Below are positions 8,174 to 16,861 of a stretch of DNA of 64,000 nucleotides, piece after piece (the first letter of the stretch is position 1; every line of letters starts with the position of its first letter). Source of the DNA: Rhodospirillaceae bacterium (lineage in GTDB: Bacteria > Pseudomonadota > Alphaproteobacteria > Bin65). Location of the stretch: positions 62,001-126,000 of the forward strand of contig VXNK01000080.1 of the NCBI GenBank assembly GCA_009840595.1, written 5' to 3'. A program made the position numbers and the translations under genes. The notes under the pieces are model-generated. The model did not search any database. It was not told the origin of the DNA and worked only from the letters and a program-made list of their open reading frames with translations.

Positions 8174-9762
8174 CCGCCGCTGCCCGTGCTGGCGCGCGCC
8201 CGGCGGCCGTGCATGCGGATCGTCGGCTCGCGATGCGCCAGCAGACCGGCCGGCCGCCACAGCATGATCAGCACCATCGAACCGCCGAAGAACAGCATCC
8301 GGTATTCCTGCAATTCCCGGAAGATTTCCGGCAGGCCGATCAGCAGGAAGGCCGCGACGACCACGCCGATCTGGCTGCCGAAGCCGCCGAGGACCACGAT
8401 GGCGAGAATCACCGCCGATTCGATGAAGGTGAAACTCTCCGGGCTGACGAAGGTCTGGCGCGTGGCGAAGAAGGAACCGGCGAAACCGCCGAACATGGCA
8501 CCGAAGCCGAAGGCCGTCAGCTTGGTGTTGGTCGGGTTGATGCCGAGCGAGCGGCAGGCGATCTCGTCCTCCCGCAACGCTTCCCACGCCCGGCCGACCG
8601 GCAGCTTGCGCACGCGCACGGTGAAGAAGTTGGTCGCCAGCGCCATCGCCAGGATGACGAAATAGAGCAGGATCGTCGTGTCCGCCTGGTCGAATTCCCA
8701 GCCCATCGCCGTGTGGAACTCGGTCGTGTTCTCGAGCGTCTCCTCGTCCATCTTCGACTGGGTCGAGTAGCCGAGCAGGGAGGGCGGCGGAATGTTGGAA
8801 ATGCCGTCCGGGCCCTTGGTCAGGCTGTAGAAATTCAGCAGCGTCACCCGGATCATCTCGCCGAAGCCGAGGGTGACGATGGCGAGATAGTCGCCGCGCA
8901 GGCGCAGCACCGGGAAGCCGAGCGCGACGCCGGCGAGCGCCGCCATCAGCCCTGCGAAGGGCAGGCAGAGCCAGAAACTGACGCCTTCGGTCCAGCCCAG
9001 ATCCTGGAGCAGCGGCGAATCCGGCGAGGCGAAGAGCGCAAAGGAATAGGCGCCGACCGCGTAGAAGGCGACGTAGCCGAGGTCGAGCAGCCCGGCGAGC
9101 CCGACCACGATGTTCAGGCCCCAGCCGAGCATGATGTAGGTCAGCACCAGCACGGCGATATCGAGATATTGCAGGTTGACGCCGGGCATGAACGGGAACG
9201 CCGCGGCGGCGAGGAACAGGACGGCGCCGATCCACAGGGCGTTGCGCTGCACCTGGGCGCTCACCCGGTCCATCAGGGCAGCCTGCTCGTCCGGGGCCGC
9301 CCCGTCTTGCGCCCCGTCTTGCGCGGCACCGGCCCCGGACAGAACGGGCCGGCGCTCGCGCGCCATCCGCACGGCCGAACCGATGGCGAATCCGGCCGAC
9401 AGGACGGCCAGCAGCCATTGCAGCAACTGCGCCTTGAACGGCAGCCAGGGCTGCACGCCGGCGCCGCCGAACAGCAGCGAAACGACCAGCACGGCGGCGA
9501 CCGCGGCTGCCGAGGCCGCCACGACGCGGTGGTGGCCGTGGCGCATCAGGATCAGCCAGCCGCGGACGACGATCGCGATGGCGACCGCCGAGGCGACGTC
9601 GACGAACCGCAGGTCGAGGGCAATGCCGCCGGAGATGTCCTTGATGTGGAAGCCGACCAGCGAGACGGTGAGCGCGAACACGACCAGCGCGGTGCCGCCC
9701 AGTTCGATCAGGATGCCCCTGCGGTCGACAGGGCGGCCGGCGTGCGGAATGGTGGCCGCCAC
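8170..9762 (-). CDS. livM: Branched-chain amino acid ABC transporter permease LivM
   Basis: This 530-aa inner-membrane permease has several hydrophobic segments before the conserved core, which starts at about residue 180 (LTYIMLGWGLNIVVGLAGLLDLGYVAFYAVGAY). The EAA-like cytoplasmic loop carries VGRAWEALREDEIACRSLGIN. The N-terminal extension of about 170 residues is common in alphaproteobacterial LivM. A 12-bp tandem duplication encodes the repeat AQDGAQDG in the loop near residue 150. It starts 4 bp after livH ends. Confidence 0.95.
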   Translation of the reverse strand: MAATIPHAGRPVDRRGILIELGGTALVVFALTVSLVGFHIKDISGGIALDLRFVDVASAVAIAIVVRGWLILMRHGHHRVVAASAAAVAAVLVVSLLFGGAGVQPWLPFKAQLLQWLLAVLSAGFAIGSAVRMARERRPVLSGAGAAQDGAQDGAAPDEQAALMDRVSAQVQRNALWIGAVLFLAAAAFPFMPGVNLQYLDIAVLVLTYIMLGWGLNIVVGLAGLLDLGYVAFYAVGAYSFALFASPDSPLLQDLGWTEGVSFWLCLPFAGLMAALAGVALGFPVLRLRGDYLAIVTLGFGEMIRVTLLNFYSLTKGPDGISNIPPPSLLGYSTQSKMDEETLENTTEFHTAMGWEFDQADTTILLYFVILAMALATNFFTVRVRKLPVGRAWEALREDEIACRSLGINPTNTKLTAFGFGAMFGGFAGSFFATRQTFVSPESFTFIESAVILAIVVLGGFGSQIGVVVAAFLLIGLPEIFRELQEYRMLFFGGSMVLIMLWRPAGLLAHREPTIRMHGRRARASTGSGG

Positions 9763-9766
9763 CGCC

Positions 9767-10705
9767 TCAGACCTTCTCGATATCCGGCTTGCCGAGCAGG
9801 CCGGTCGGCCGGAAGATCAGCACCAGGACGAGGACCGTGAACGTCGCCACATCTTTGTATTCCAGGTTGAAATACCCGGCGAAGAAGACCTCGATCATGC
9901 CGATCAGCAGGCCGCCGAGCATGGCGCCGGGCAGCGAGCCGATGCCGCCCAGCACCGCCGCGGTAAACGCCTTCAGGCCGGTCAGGAAGCCGACGAAGAA
10001 ATCGGTCGCGCCGTAGCGCAGCATGAAGATCAGGCCGGCGACGGCGGCGAGCGACGCACCGATCACGAAGGTCAGCGCTATGGTGCGGTCGACGTTGATG
10101 CCGAGCAGCGCCGCCATGCCCCGGTCCTGCTCGCAGGCGCGCTGCGCCCGGCCGAGCGCGGTGCGGGTGATCAGGACCGTGAAGACGACCATGAGGACGA
10201 TCGTCAGCACGATGATCAGCATTTGCAGGTAGCTGAGCGAGACCGCATAGGCCTGCCCGGCCTGGTTGGTGGTGTTGACGACCTCGACGCCGCCGGTGAT
10301 CTGCGGCGGCAGCGGCTTGTTGCGCGCGCCCTGCAGGAGCTGGACGTAGTTCTGCAGGAAGATCGACATGCCGATGGCGGTGATCAGCGCCGCCAGACGC
10401 GGCGAGGCGCGCAGCCGCCGGTAGGCGACCCGCTCCAGGGTCCAGCCGTAGACCGCGGTGAACATCATCGCCGCGAGCAGCACGAGCAGGATCGCCAGCG
10501 GCAGCCAGACGCCGCCGGCGAGGCCGAGCAGCAGGAAGACGATGAGCGAAACGAAGGAGCCGATCATGAAGATTTCGCCGTGGGCGAAATTGATCATGCC
10601 GATGATGCCGTAGACCATCGTGTAGCCGATGGCGACCAGGCCGTAGATTGCGCCCAGCGTGACGCCGTTGATCAGCTGATCGAGGAAATAGGCGACGTGA
10701 TACAT
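9767..10705 (-). CDS. livH: Branched-chain amino acid ABC transporter permease LivH
   Basis: This 312-aa multi-spanning permease begins QLINGVTLGAIYGLVAIGYT, followed by GMINFAHGEIFMIGSF and, later, GRAQRACEQDRGMAALLGIN (the ATPase-contacting loop). It is the first gene of the Liv operon (livH-livM-livG-livF-DUF6867, then the binding protein). The operon promoter must lie in 10706-11099. Confidence 0.96.
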   Translation of the reverse strand: MYHVAYFLDQLINGVTLGAIYGLVAIGYTMVYGIIGMINFAHGEIFMIGSFVSLIVFLLLGLAGGVWLPLAILLVLLAAMMFTAVYGWTLERVAYRRLRASPRLAALITAIGMSIFLQNYVQLLQGARNKPLPPQITGGVEVVNTTNQAGQAYAVSLSYLQMLIIVLTIVLMVVFTVLITRTALGRAQRACEQDRGMAALLGINVDRTIALTFVIGASLAAVAGLIFMLRYGATDFFVGFLTGLKAFTAAVLGGIGSLPGAMLGGLLIGMIEVFFAGYFNLEYKDVATFTVLVLVLIFRPTGLLGKPDIEKV

Positions 10706-11099
10706 GGCCTAGCGCGGCGCCGGCCGGCCGCCCCGGGGCGTGACGCTCCGGGCCGTGCCGCCGGAAGGCGACTCTGCAAATCCGGCCATGGCGGCTGTCG
10801 CTCCTCCGATTCGGCGTATTATAGGGCGGGCCCGGCGCCGCGCCGCAGGCCGGGCCCTCTGCGGGAACCGCGCAACATTAGCCGGCCCGCCGTGCCATGC
10901 AAGCGCGTTCGCGTCCGGCCATTCGCATCCGGCGCGGGCGCGCCGGCCGGCTGCCGGCCGCCGCCGTCTTGACAGCCGCGCGGCGCGTTCCATACATAGC
11001 GCCTCCGGCGGGCGATGCTGGCGGGCAATGCCGGGCCGCTGGCGTTCGCCGGCGGAATCCCGGTCACCCGCGCAGGCGGCGCAGCGGGCCGGCAAAACA
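10706..11099. other. Intergenic region between livH and tRNA-Val
   Basis: This 394-bp, very GC-rich stretch between the divergent livH and tRNA-Val genes should contain both promoters. A short AT run (GTATTATAGG near 10817) is the only promoter-like feature I see. Frames here are open only because of base composition; none resembles a known protein. Confidence 0.4.
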
Positions 11100-11174
11100 G
11101 GGCGCGTAGCTCAGCGGGAGAGCACTGTCTTCACACGGCAGGGGTCGCTGGTTCGAACCCAGCCGCGCCCACCA
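11100..11174 (+). tRNA. tRNA-Val (anticodon CAC)
   Basis: It folds as a cloverleaf: acceptor GGGCGCG pairs with CGCGCCC, the D-arm has AGCTCAGCGGGAGAGCA, the anticodon stem is CTGTC/GGCAG with loop TTCACAC (anticodon CAC, reading GTG), and the T-arm has GGTTCGAACCC. The discriminator is A and the 3' CCA is encoded. The low-GC block begins right after it, so this tRNA may have been an integration site. Confidence 0.97.
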
Positions 11175-11225
11175 ATGTTTTCAAAGACTTAGCCGAACTA
11201 TTCCACCTGTAGTCGCGGTGAATAA

Positions 11226-11241
11226 CTGTGACATGTCACAG
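11226..11241. promoter_or_regulatory. 16-bp perfect palindrome, candidate operator
   Basis: CTGTGACATGTCACAG is a perfect palindrome lying 82 bp upstream of the first gene of the low-GC block. It could bind a dimeric regulator of that block. No protein can be assigned: the TGTGA-N4-TCACA spacing is shorter than the CRP consensus. Confidence 0.45.
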
Positions 11242-11323
11242 AAACGCGGCTCGCCATGATCGCGGCGGATGGGCCGACTCGCTTGGCGGCGGGTACATCT
11301 TCAACAAAAAAGGTGATGTCTGG

Positions 11324-11992
11324 ATGCGAAAGGATCCGTCCGAACATGCTCTCGCAGCTATAAAGGCAGGATTGTCGCTTGTTCCGGGAGTGGGCGGAGC
11401 GCTGGCGAGCCTGGTAAGCGACTACATCCCGACCGCTACCGAGAAATCCCGAGCTCGCGCGACCGAACTTCTTCGCAAGCGCCTCAATGAGCTTGGAGAG
11501 CGTATTGACGTTGAAGCGGTCGACAAAGACGAATTCGCAGAGTTGTTCAAGTCTTGCTATCTGTCCATCGTGCGAAGTCATCGTGACGAGAAGTTGAGGG
11601 CGGCTACCGCGATACTCGCGAATCTCCTCTTGCGAGAAGGTGACCCGGACAAACTCACCTACACGGAATTAGATCATTTTTCCCGATGCGTAGAGACGCT
11701 TTCCAGCGGCGCAGTCGAGGTGCTCGCGACTGTTGTACAGGGGGCTAGTTTAGAAAGACGCCAGAAAGCGGCGGCAAAACTTCTTAGAATGAACTTCGGC
11801 GATATCCACAAGCGACTTCCTCAACACTCGCCGGAACTGTTGTTAGGTCTAGTTGCAGAGTTGCATGGGGCGAATCTTCTCCATCGCGGTAACACTCCTA
11901 TGATTGAATTGGGACACTATGAAAACTATCCGGTGACACTCACGCCACTGGGCCTCCGCTTTGCCCGGTTTCTTCTCCAAGAGGACGGCTAG
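11324..11992 (+). CDS. Hypothetical protein with N-terminal Gly-rich hydrophobic segment
   Basis: This 222-aa protein is not recognised. Residues 8-30 (ALAAIKAGLSLVPGVGGALA) form a Gly-rich hydrophobic helix or hairpin followed by a long charged helical region (KSRARATELLRKRLNELGER). The architecture recalls Abi-alpha/DUF4393-like and other small phage-defence proteins with 'PGVGG' helices, but I cannot claim homology. A C-terminal part (VTLTPLGLRFARFL) looks winged-helix-like. I chose the ATG at 11324, preceded by AAGGTGA; an upstream GTG at 11228 is also in frame but falls inside a palindrome. Base composition is AT-richer than the chromosome. Confidence 0.7.
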   Translation: MRKDPSEHALAAIKAGLSLVPGVGGALASLVSDYIPTATEKSRARATELLRKRLNELGERIDVEAVDKDEFAELFKSCYLSIVRSHRDEKLRAATAILANLLLREGDPDKLTYTELDHFSRCVETLSSGAVEVLATVVQGASLERRQKAAAKLLRMNFGDIHKRLPQHSPELLLGLVAELHGANLLHRGNTPMIELGHYENYPVTLTPLGLRFARFLLQEDG

Positions 11993-12079
11993 CGCGCTCG
12001 ATGGTTCCGGCAGATCAGCTTGGGGGAGCCCATGTCAGTGTGAGGTCTAAAACTACATGAATGAGGAAATGAGAATTCT

Positions 12080-12724
12080 ATGAACGATTGGAACATCCAC
12101 AAACTTATGTCGGGTCTAGCGTCAGAGCACTCAGTCTTTCATAGCGAGGCCGATTTCCAGCATGCCTTGGCGTGGCACATTCACACCTTGGATCCGGGTT
12201 GCCGGGTACGCCTCGAAGCTCGTTTCGGCATAATTGCGGAAACGCGTATCGGCAAGAACTCTTTCGTTGACCTATGGCTTCCCGATAGCCGAATCGCCGT
12301 TGAATTGAAGTTCGCCAAAGACAACTTCGAGACCAACTATGAAGGGGAAAAATATGAGCTGCGCAAAGGCGCGTGGGACGTTACCGCTTACGGCTTCGTG
12401 CGAGACATCAAACGTCTCGAAAAATTAAGGAATGATGGTGAAATAGACACAGGATTTGCGATATTGTTAAGCAACGAGCCGAATATCTGGACTCCGCCTA
12501 AACGAAACCGTCCCGCAATTTTCGATGCGTTTCGCCTGCATGAAAACCAGCCGCCGTTGGCTGGGCAGCGGAATGTGGCGGAATCCGCCAGCGCCAAGAT
12601 AAAGAAGAGCCACTCACCGATCACTCTCAGGGGCTCCTACCCGATATCTTGGCGCACCTACTACAATCACGAAGGGAAGGGTCGTGGCCTTTTTTGCTAT
12701 CTCGCGGTCGAGGTAGGAGCTTAG
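12080..12724 (+). CDS. Hypothetical protein with PD-(D/E)XK nuclease-like motif
   Basis: This 214-aa soluble protein has the segment FVDLWLPDSRIAVELKFAKD (about residues 63-82), with Asp65 followed after a hydrophobic strand by Glu-Leu-Lys. That matches the D...(E/D)xK core of PD-(D/E)XK nucleases. An upstream helix with a conserved-looking Glu (SEADFQHALAWHI) also fits. There is no recognised specificity domain. It is the middle gene of the low-GC block after tRNA-Val and may be a nuclease effector or restriction-like enzyme; this is inference from the motif only. Confidence 0.7.
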   Translation: MNDWNIHKLMSGLASEHSVFHSEADFQHALAWHIHTLDPGCRVRLEARFGIIAETRIGKNSFVDLWLPDSRIAVELKFAKDNFETNYEGEKYELRKGAWDVTAYGFVRDIKRLEKLRNDGEIDTGFAILLSNEPNIWTPPKRNRPAIFDAFRLHENQPPLAGQRNVAESASAKIKKSHSPITLRGSYPISWRTYYNHEGKGRGLFCYLAVEVGA

Positions 12725-12885
12725 CACCGCAATTGCTGATTGAATGCAGCTCTAGCTTAGCTATATCGCAGAGACGATGCTCTGCCGAGGCGTCAACGCC
12801 TGCCTTGGCAAGTTCGGAGACACTTCTTGAAGCACACAGCGTGGTGCGCAGAACGAAGTGAAAGATAAGGGGTGAAAATACAAAG

Positions 12886-13539
12886 ATGGTTTACGTTCCA
12901 CTGACTTTACCGGACTCCCTTCCAGAATCTGTCCGCACTGCAATTAGGATTGGCGTTGAGCCACAGCTGCAAGACGTTCACTCGATGCTTGGAACGGTTA
13001 TTCGAAGTCCTACCGACGACGCGCCGCCTCGCCGGCTACAGCAGCCTATTGCGCTCGTGCTACTGGCGACTGTGGCGGGAATATCGAAAATACTGTTTCA
13101 CCTACCAACAGAATTTGATCAAGTGCGGTACAAAGACCGTATACAATTCGTGGAATGCCTCAAAGGGTATTTTCCGTGGGACATCGATCCTCCAAAGGGC
13201 GTTTTTCCCGAAGAAGCTGTAGAGATTCTATATGATGTTTTTCGAAATCCCCTAGTTCATGCACTTGGATTTACCAAAGCTGGAATGCCGACTGTCCGAA
13301 TTGGGCAACTTTTTCGAGGAACAGATGATCCTGAAAACAGTATTGAGGCTTTAGAACGTTTGGAAGAAAAACCGTACACGGAGCCCTGTCTCTCCGTGAC
13401 GCAGGAAGAGAGTGTCTTGTTGGTGGATCCGTTCTACTGGGGTGTTCGCAAACTCGTTGAGCGATGGTCCGGCGACGACACTCAGGTTCTGCACGCGGAG
13501 GGAAGACTTAGGAAACCGGCATCGCAATCTAGGGCATAG
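12886..13539 (+). CDS. Hypothetical HEPN-like protein
   Basis: This 217-aa, mostly helical protein is not recognised overall. Residues near 119-127 read FRNPLVHAL, matching the R-N-x3-H signature of HEPN-domain RNases and toxins. A preceding helix LLATVAGISKILFHLP and the flanking region are compatible with a HEPN helical bundle. It is the last gene of the low-GC block, ends 54 bp before the convergent dksA stop, and differs from its neighbours in base composition. A partner antitoxin is not evident. Confidence 0.65.
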   Translation: MVYVPLTLPDSLPESVRTAIRIGVEPQLQDVHSMLGTVIRSPTDDAPPRRLQQPIALVLLATVAGISKILFHLPTEFDQVRYKDRIQFVECLKGYFPWDIDPPKGVFPEEAVEILYDVFRNPLVHALGFTKAGMPTVRIGQLFRGTDDPENSIEALERLEEKPYTEPCLSVTQEESVLLVDPFYWGVRKLVERWSGDDTQVLHAEGRLRKPASQSRA

Positions 13540-13593
13540 GTGATCTTCATGCCCGCTTCTACGCGCGGCGATACCAGCTTAACGCCCGCCCCC

Positions 13594-14019
13594 TCAATCC
13601 CCGCGCTGGGTCCGTTCGCGGCGTTCGTGGCGTTCCTGGGCTTCGATGCTGAGCGTGGCGATCGGCCGGGCGTCCAGCCGGTCGACCCCGATCGGCTCGG
13701 CGGTCTCCTCGCAAAAGCCGTAGGTGCCGTCCTCGATCCGCTGCATGGCGGCGTCGATCTTGGCGATCAGCTTGCGCTGCCGGTCGCGTGTGCGCAGTTC
13801 CCGGCCCCAATCCGATTCCAGGGCCGCCCGGTCGGCCATGTCGGCCTCGTTCAGGCTGTCTTCCTGCATGGCGTGGATGGTGTCTTCGGCATCGCCCAGG
13901 AGCTGGTCGCGCCAGCGCTCCAGTTTGCGCCGGAAATAGGCGGCCATGACCGGATTCATGAACGGCTCGTCCGTGCTGGGACGATACGATCCGGGGACGT
14001 CCGGCCAGGTCCGGCTCAT
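13594..14019 (-). CDS. dksA: RNA polymerase-binding transcription factor DksA (single-Cys type)
   Basis: This 141-aa protein has the coiled-coil/acidic-tip arrangement of DksA (AYFRRKLERWRDQLL, then DMADRAALESDWGRELRTRD) and the C-terminal globular motif GTYGFCEETAEPIGVDRLDARPIATLSIEAQERHE. Classic DksA has four zinc cysteines; here only the first (GFCEET) is left and the others are Thr/Asp/Ser. Zinc-less, single-Cys DksA proteins are known to work in some alphaproteobacteria. It should modulate RNA polymerase with ppGpp at rRNA and other promoters. Confidence 0.93.
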   Translation of the reverse strand: MSRTWPDVPGSYRPSTDEPFMNPVMAAYFRRKLERWRDQLLGDAEDTIHAMQEDSLNEADMADRAALESDWGRELRTRDRQRKLIAKIDAAMQRIEDGTYGFCEETAEPIGVDRLDARPIATLSIEAQERHERRERTQRGD

Positions 14020-14279
14020 TGCGCCACCTTGGGTTCTGGCGATTCGGGCGGTTCGGGCAGTTCGGAGACGAAGCGGCCGGGACTATACGGGCGGCGCAAG
14101 GGACCGGCAAGACTTCGGAAAGGGCATAACCGGAGCGATGCGGCGGACTGTCGGACGGCGCGCCGGACCGCTGGATGCTATGGCGCTCCCGCGATCCGGA
14201 GGATTGTCCCGGAGGATTGCTCCGAAGGATTGCCCGGCGGCGGTTCCGGGCCTCGCCGCAGCGGTACAACAGGGCGCCC

Positions 14280-15170
14280 ATGGCGGAAACCAACCATGTG
14301 ATTCCCCATGTGATTCCGGGCCTGTCGGCGATCGCCGGGCGGTACGACGGCTATATCCTCGATCTCTGGGGCACGATCCACAACGGCGTCGAGCCGCTGC
14401 CGGGCGCCGTCGACTGCCTGCGCGCCCTGGCGCAGCGGGGCAAGGCCGTCCTGATTCTGTCCAATGCGCCCCGGCGCGCCGGCGCCGTCGTCGCCCGGAT
14501 GGATGCGGTCGGCATTCCGAGGGATTGCTACGGCCCGGTCCTGTCGTCCGGCGAGGCCGGCTGGCTGGCCCTGCGCGCGCGCGCCGATCCGTGGCACGCC
14601 GGGCTCGGCGACCGCGCCTTTCTCATCGGCGAAGCCGGCGACGAATCGGTTCTCCAGGACCAGGCCGTCGAAGAGGTCGATTCCCTGGAACGGGCGACGT
14701 TCCTACTGTGCATCGGGGCCTTCCGGCGGACCGACACGGTGGAGGATTACGCCGGCCTGCTGGCCGAAGCGCGGGCGCTGCGGCTTCCGATGCTGTGCGT
14801 CAATCCCGATCTCGAAGTGCTGCGCGGGCCGAACCGCGAAATCTGCGCCGGCGCCATCGCGGCGCGCTATGCCGCGATCGGCGGCGACGTCGGCTATCAC
14901 GGCAAGCCGCACCGGCCGATCTACACGCTGAGCTTCGGGCAGCTTCCTGGCATCCCGCCCGCGCGTATCCTGGCGGTCGGCGATTCGCTGCGCACCGACA
15001 TTGCCGGCGCCAACGCGGTCGGTATCGATTCGCTGTTCGTGACCGGCGGACTGCTGGCCGAAGAGCTGGGCATCGCCCCGTTCGGCGAGCCGCCGGCCGG
15101 CGCGCTGGCGCCGCTCTACGCCCGCTACGGGCAGCGTCCGACCTGGGCGGCAGCCGCTTTCCGCTGGTAG
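14280..15170 (+). CDS. HAD-superfamily class IIA hydrolase (TIGR01459 type)
   Basis: This 296-aa phosphatase-like protein belongs to the HAD class IIA (NagD-like) group found in many alphaproteobacteria. Motif I is YILDLWGTIHNG, where the second acidic residue of DxD is replaced by Trp as is usual for this subgroup. Motif II is LILSNAPRR, and motifs III/IV are YHGKPHRPIY and ILAVGDSLRTDIAGAN. The substrate is unknown. The ATG at 14280 matches the family start; a 12-bp duplication encodes HVIPHVIP at residues 6-13. Confidence 0.9.
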   Translation: MAETNHVIPHVIPGLSAIAGRYDGYILDLWGTIHNGVEPLPGAVDCLRALAQRGKAVLILSNAPRRAGAVVARMDAVGIPRDCYGPVLSSGEAGWLALRARADPWHAGLGDRAFLIGEAGDESVLQDQAVEEVDSLERATFLLCIGAFRRTDTVEDYAGLLAEARALRLPMLCVNPDLEVLRGPNREICAGAIAARYAAIGGDVGYHGKPHRPIYTLSFGQLPGIPPARILAVGDSLRTDIAGANAVGIDSLFVTGGLLAEELGIAPFGEPPAGALAPLYARYGQRPTWAAAAFRW

Positions 15171-15302
15171 GCCGCCAGCCGGCGTGACGATTCGGGCGAT
15201 TCCCGGCAGAATGTTGCCCAATTTCGGGTATAATCGATAACGGGTAGATGGCCCGCGGCCCCGGCAGAGGCGGCATCGGCCGCCGCAACACGGAAGACCC
15301 CG

Positions 15303-16823
15303 ATGAACCGTTCGACTTCACCGTTTCCCGACCGGAACCTCCCGGCCACGCTCATCGTCCTGGCACTATTCGCCGCCCCGGCGACGGGTGCGGTTACCGC
15401 CGCGAGGGCCGAGACCGGCACTTCGCCCGCCGCAGCACCGGGTGCGGCGCAGGCCGGACACGCCGCCCTGCCCGACCTCGTCGCCCGCCTGCTGCCGTCC
15501 GTCGTCAGCATCACGACGGTCCAGGGCAGCGGGCCGGCGCAGCACGGGAAGGCGCCGGAGGGCTCGCCCTTCGAGCGGTATTTCAAGGACTATTTCGAAA
15601 AACGCCGGAGCCGCCAGCGCGGTTCGGCCATGGGCAGCGGCTTCATCATCAGCGCCGACGGCTACGTCGTGACCAACAACCACGTCATCGACAAGGCGGC
15701 GGCGGTGCGCGTGATCCTGGACGGCGGCCGCCAGCTCGACGCCAGGGTCGTCGGGCGCGACCCCCGGGCCGATCTGGCGGTGCTCAAGATCCGGCCCAAA
15801 TCGCCCCTGCCCCATGTGCGTTGGGGCGATTCCGACTCCATCCGCATCGGCCAGGACGTCGTCGCCATCGGCAACCCGTTCGGCCTCAGCCAGACCGTCA
15901 CGACCGGCATCCTCTCGGCGCGCGGCCGCCATCTCCAGAACTTCGGCGGCATTCCGGGCAGCTCCTTCGTCGATTTCCTGCAAACCGACGCGGCCATCAA
16001 CAAGGGCAACAGCGGCGGCCCCCTGTTCAACCGGGCCGGCGATGTCATCGGCGTCAACACCGCGATCTATTCGCGCGCCGAGGTGAACGCGGGCATCGCG
16101 TTTGCCGTGCCCTCGAACCTGGCGGCGCCGATCGTCGAACAGCTGCGGCGCTACGGCCGCACCCGGCGCGGCTGGCTCGGCGTGAATATCCAACCGGTCG
16201 ACGACGAGCTTGCCCGGTCGCTCGGCATGGAATCGCCGACCGGGGCGCTGGTGGCCAATGTCGTGGCCGGCGGCCCGGCGGCCGAGGGCGGCATCGTCTC
16301 CGGAGACGTGATCCTCGGGTTCGACGGCACGCCGGTGCCCAACCCGTCGCGCCTGTCGCAGATCGTGGCCGCCGCGCCGGTCGGCAAGCGCGTGACCCTG
16401 TCCGTGCTGCGGGACGGCAAGACCGTCGCGCTCACGATCGTCCTGGGCGAACTGGAAAAGGCGATGGAGGCCGGCGCCGTCCAGGATACGCCGGCGGAGG
16501 CGATCAGGCCGGACCTGTTCCCCGAACTCGGCCTGCGCCTGGGCAAGATCACGCCGGAACTGGCCGAACGCTACAAGACGGCGACGCCGGAGGGCGTGAT
16601 CGTGCTCGGCGTGGAGCCGAAAGGCGACGCCGACCGCAAGGGCGTGGCGCCCGGCGACGTGATCGTGGAGATGGAGCAGACCGCCGTCGCGACCCCCGAG
16701 GCGGTCCGGAAACTGGTCGACGAGGCGAAAAAGGCCCGCAAGACCTCGGCCCTGCTGCTGATCCAGCGCGGCGAGGACCGGCGCTTCGTCGTGCTCAAGT
16801 TCAGGCTGCAACAGGGGCGGTGA
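15303..16823 (+). CDS. Do/DegP-family periplasmic serine protease (HtrA)
   Basis: This 506-aa secreted protease has an N-terminal hydrophobic signal (TLIVLALFAAPATGA), a trypsin-like domain with catalytic His127 (TNNHVID), Asp157 (RADLAVLK) and Ser237 (NKGNSGGP), and two PDZ domains (about 280-375 and 400-500, with RRGWLGVNIQPV and GVIVLGVEPKGDADRKG). It is a periplasmic quality-control protease or chaperone. A TATAAT hexamer at 15229-15234 is a possible -10. Confidence 0.95.
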   Translation: MNRSTSPFPDRNLPATLIVLALFAAPATGAVTAARAETGTSPAAAPGAAQAGHAALPDLVARLLPSVVSITTVQGSGPAQHGKAPEGSPFERYFKDYFEKRRSRQRGSAMGSGFIISADGYVVTNNHVIDKAAAVRVILDGGRQLDARVVGRDPRADLAVLKIRPKSPLPHVRWGDSDSIRIGQDVVAIGNPFGLSQTVTTGILSARGRHLQNFGGIPGSSFVDFLQTDAAINKGNSGGPLFNRAGDVIGVNTAIYSRAEVNAGIAFAVPSNLAAPIVEQLRRYGRTRRGWLGVNIQPVDDELARSLGMESPTGALVANVVAGGPAAEGGIVSGDVILGFDGTPVPNPSRLSQIVAAAPVGKRVTLSVLRDGKTVALTIVLGELEKAMEAGAVQDTPAEAIRPDLFPELGLRLGKITPELAERYKTATPEGVIVLGVEPKGDADRKGVAPGDVIVEMEQTAVATPEAVRKLVDEAKKARKTSALLLIQRGEDRRFVVLKFRLQQGR

Positions 16824-16861
16824 CGGTTGCAGCGACGGCCGGGCCCCGCAGCGCCGGGCGG

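Noticed and set aside
11175..13593. Duplicate of the tRNA-Val 3' end as att site for the low-GC block
   Set aside because: I looked for a second copy of the T-arm/acceptor sequence near 13540-13600 and saw none, and there is no integrase.
15213..15234. Sigma-70 promoter TTGCCC/TATAAT before htrA
   Set aside because: The TATAAT at 15229 is good, but the only TTG lies far too close for a -35; only a possible -10 is mentioned.
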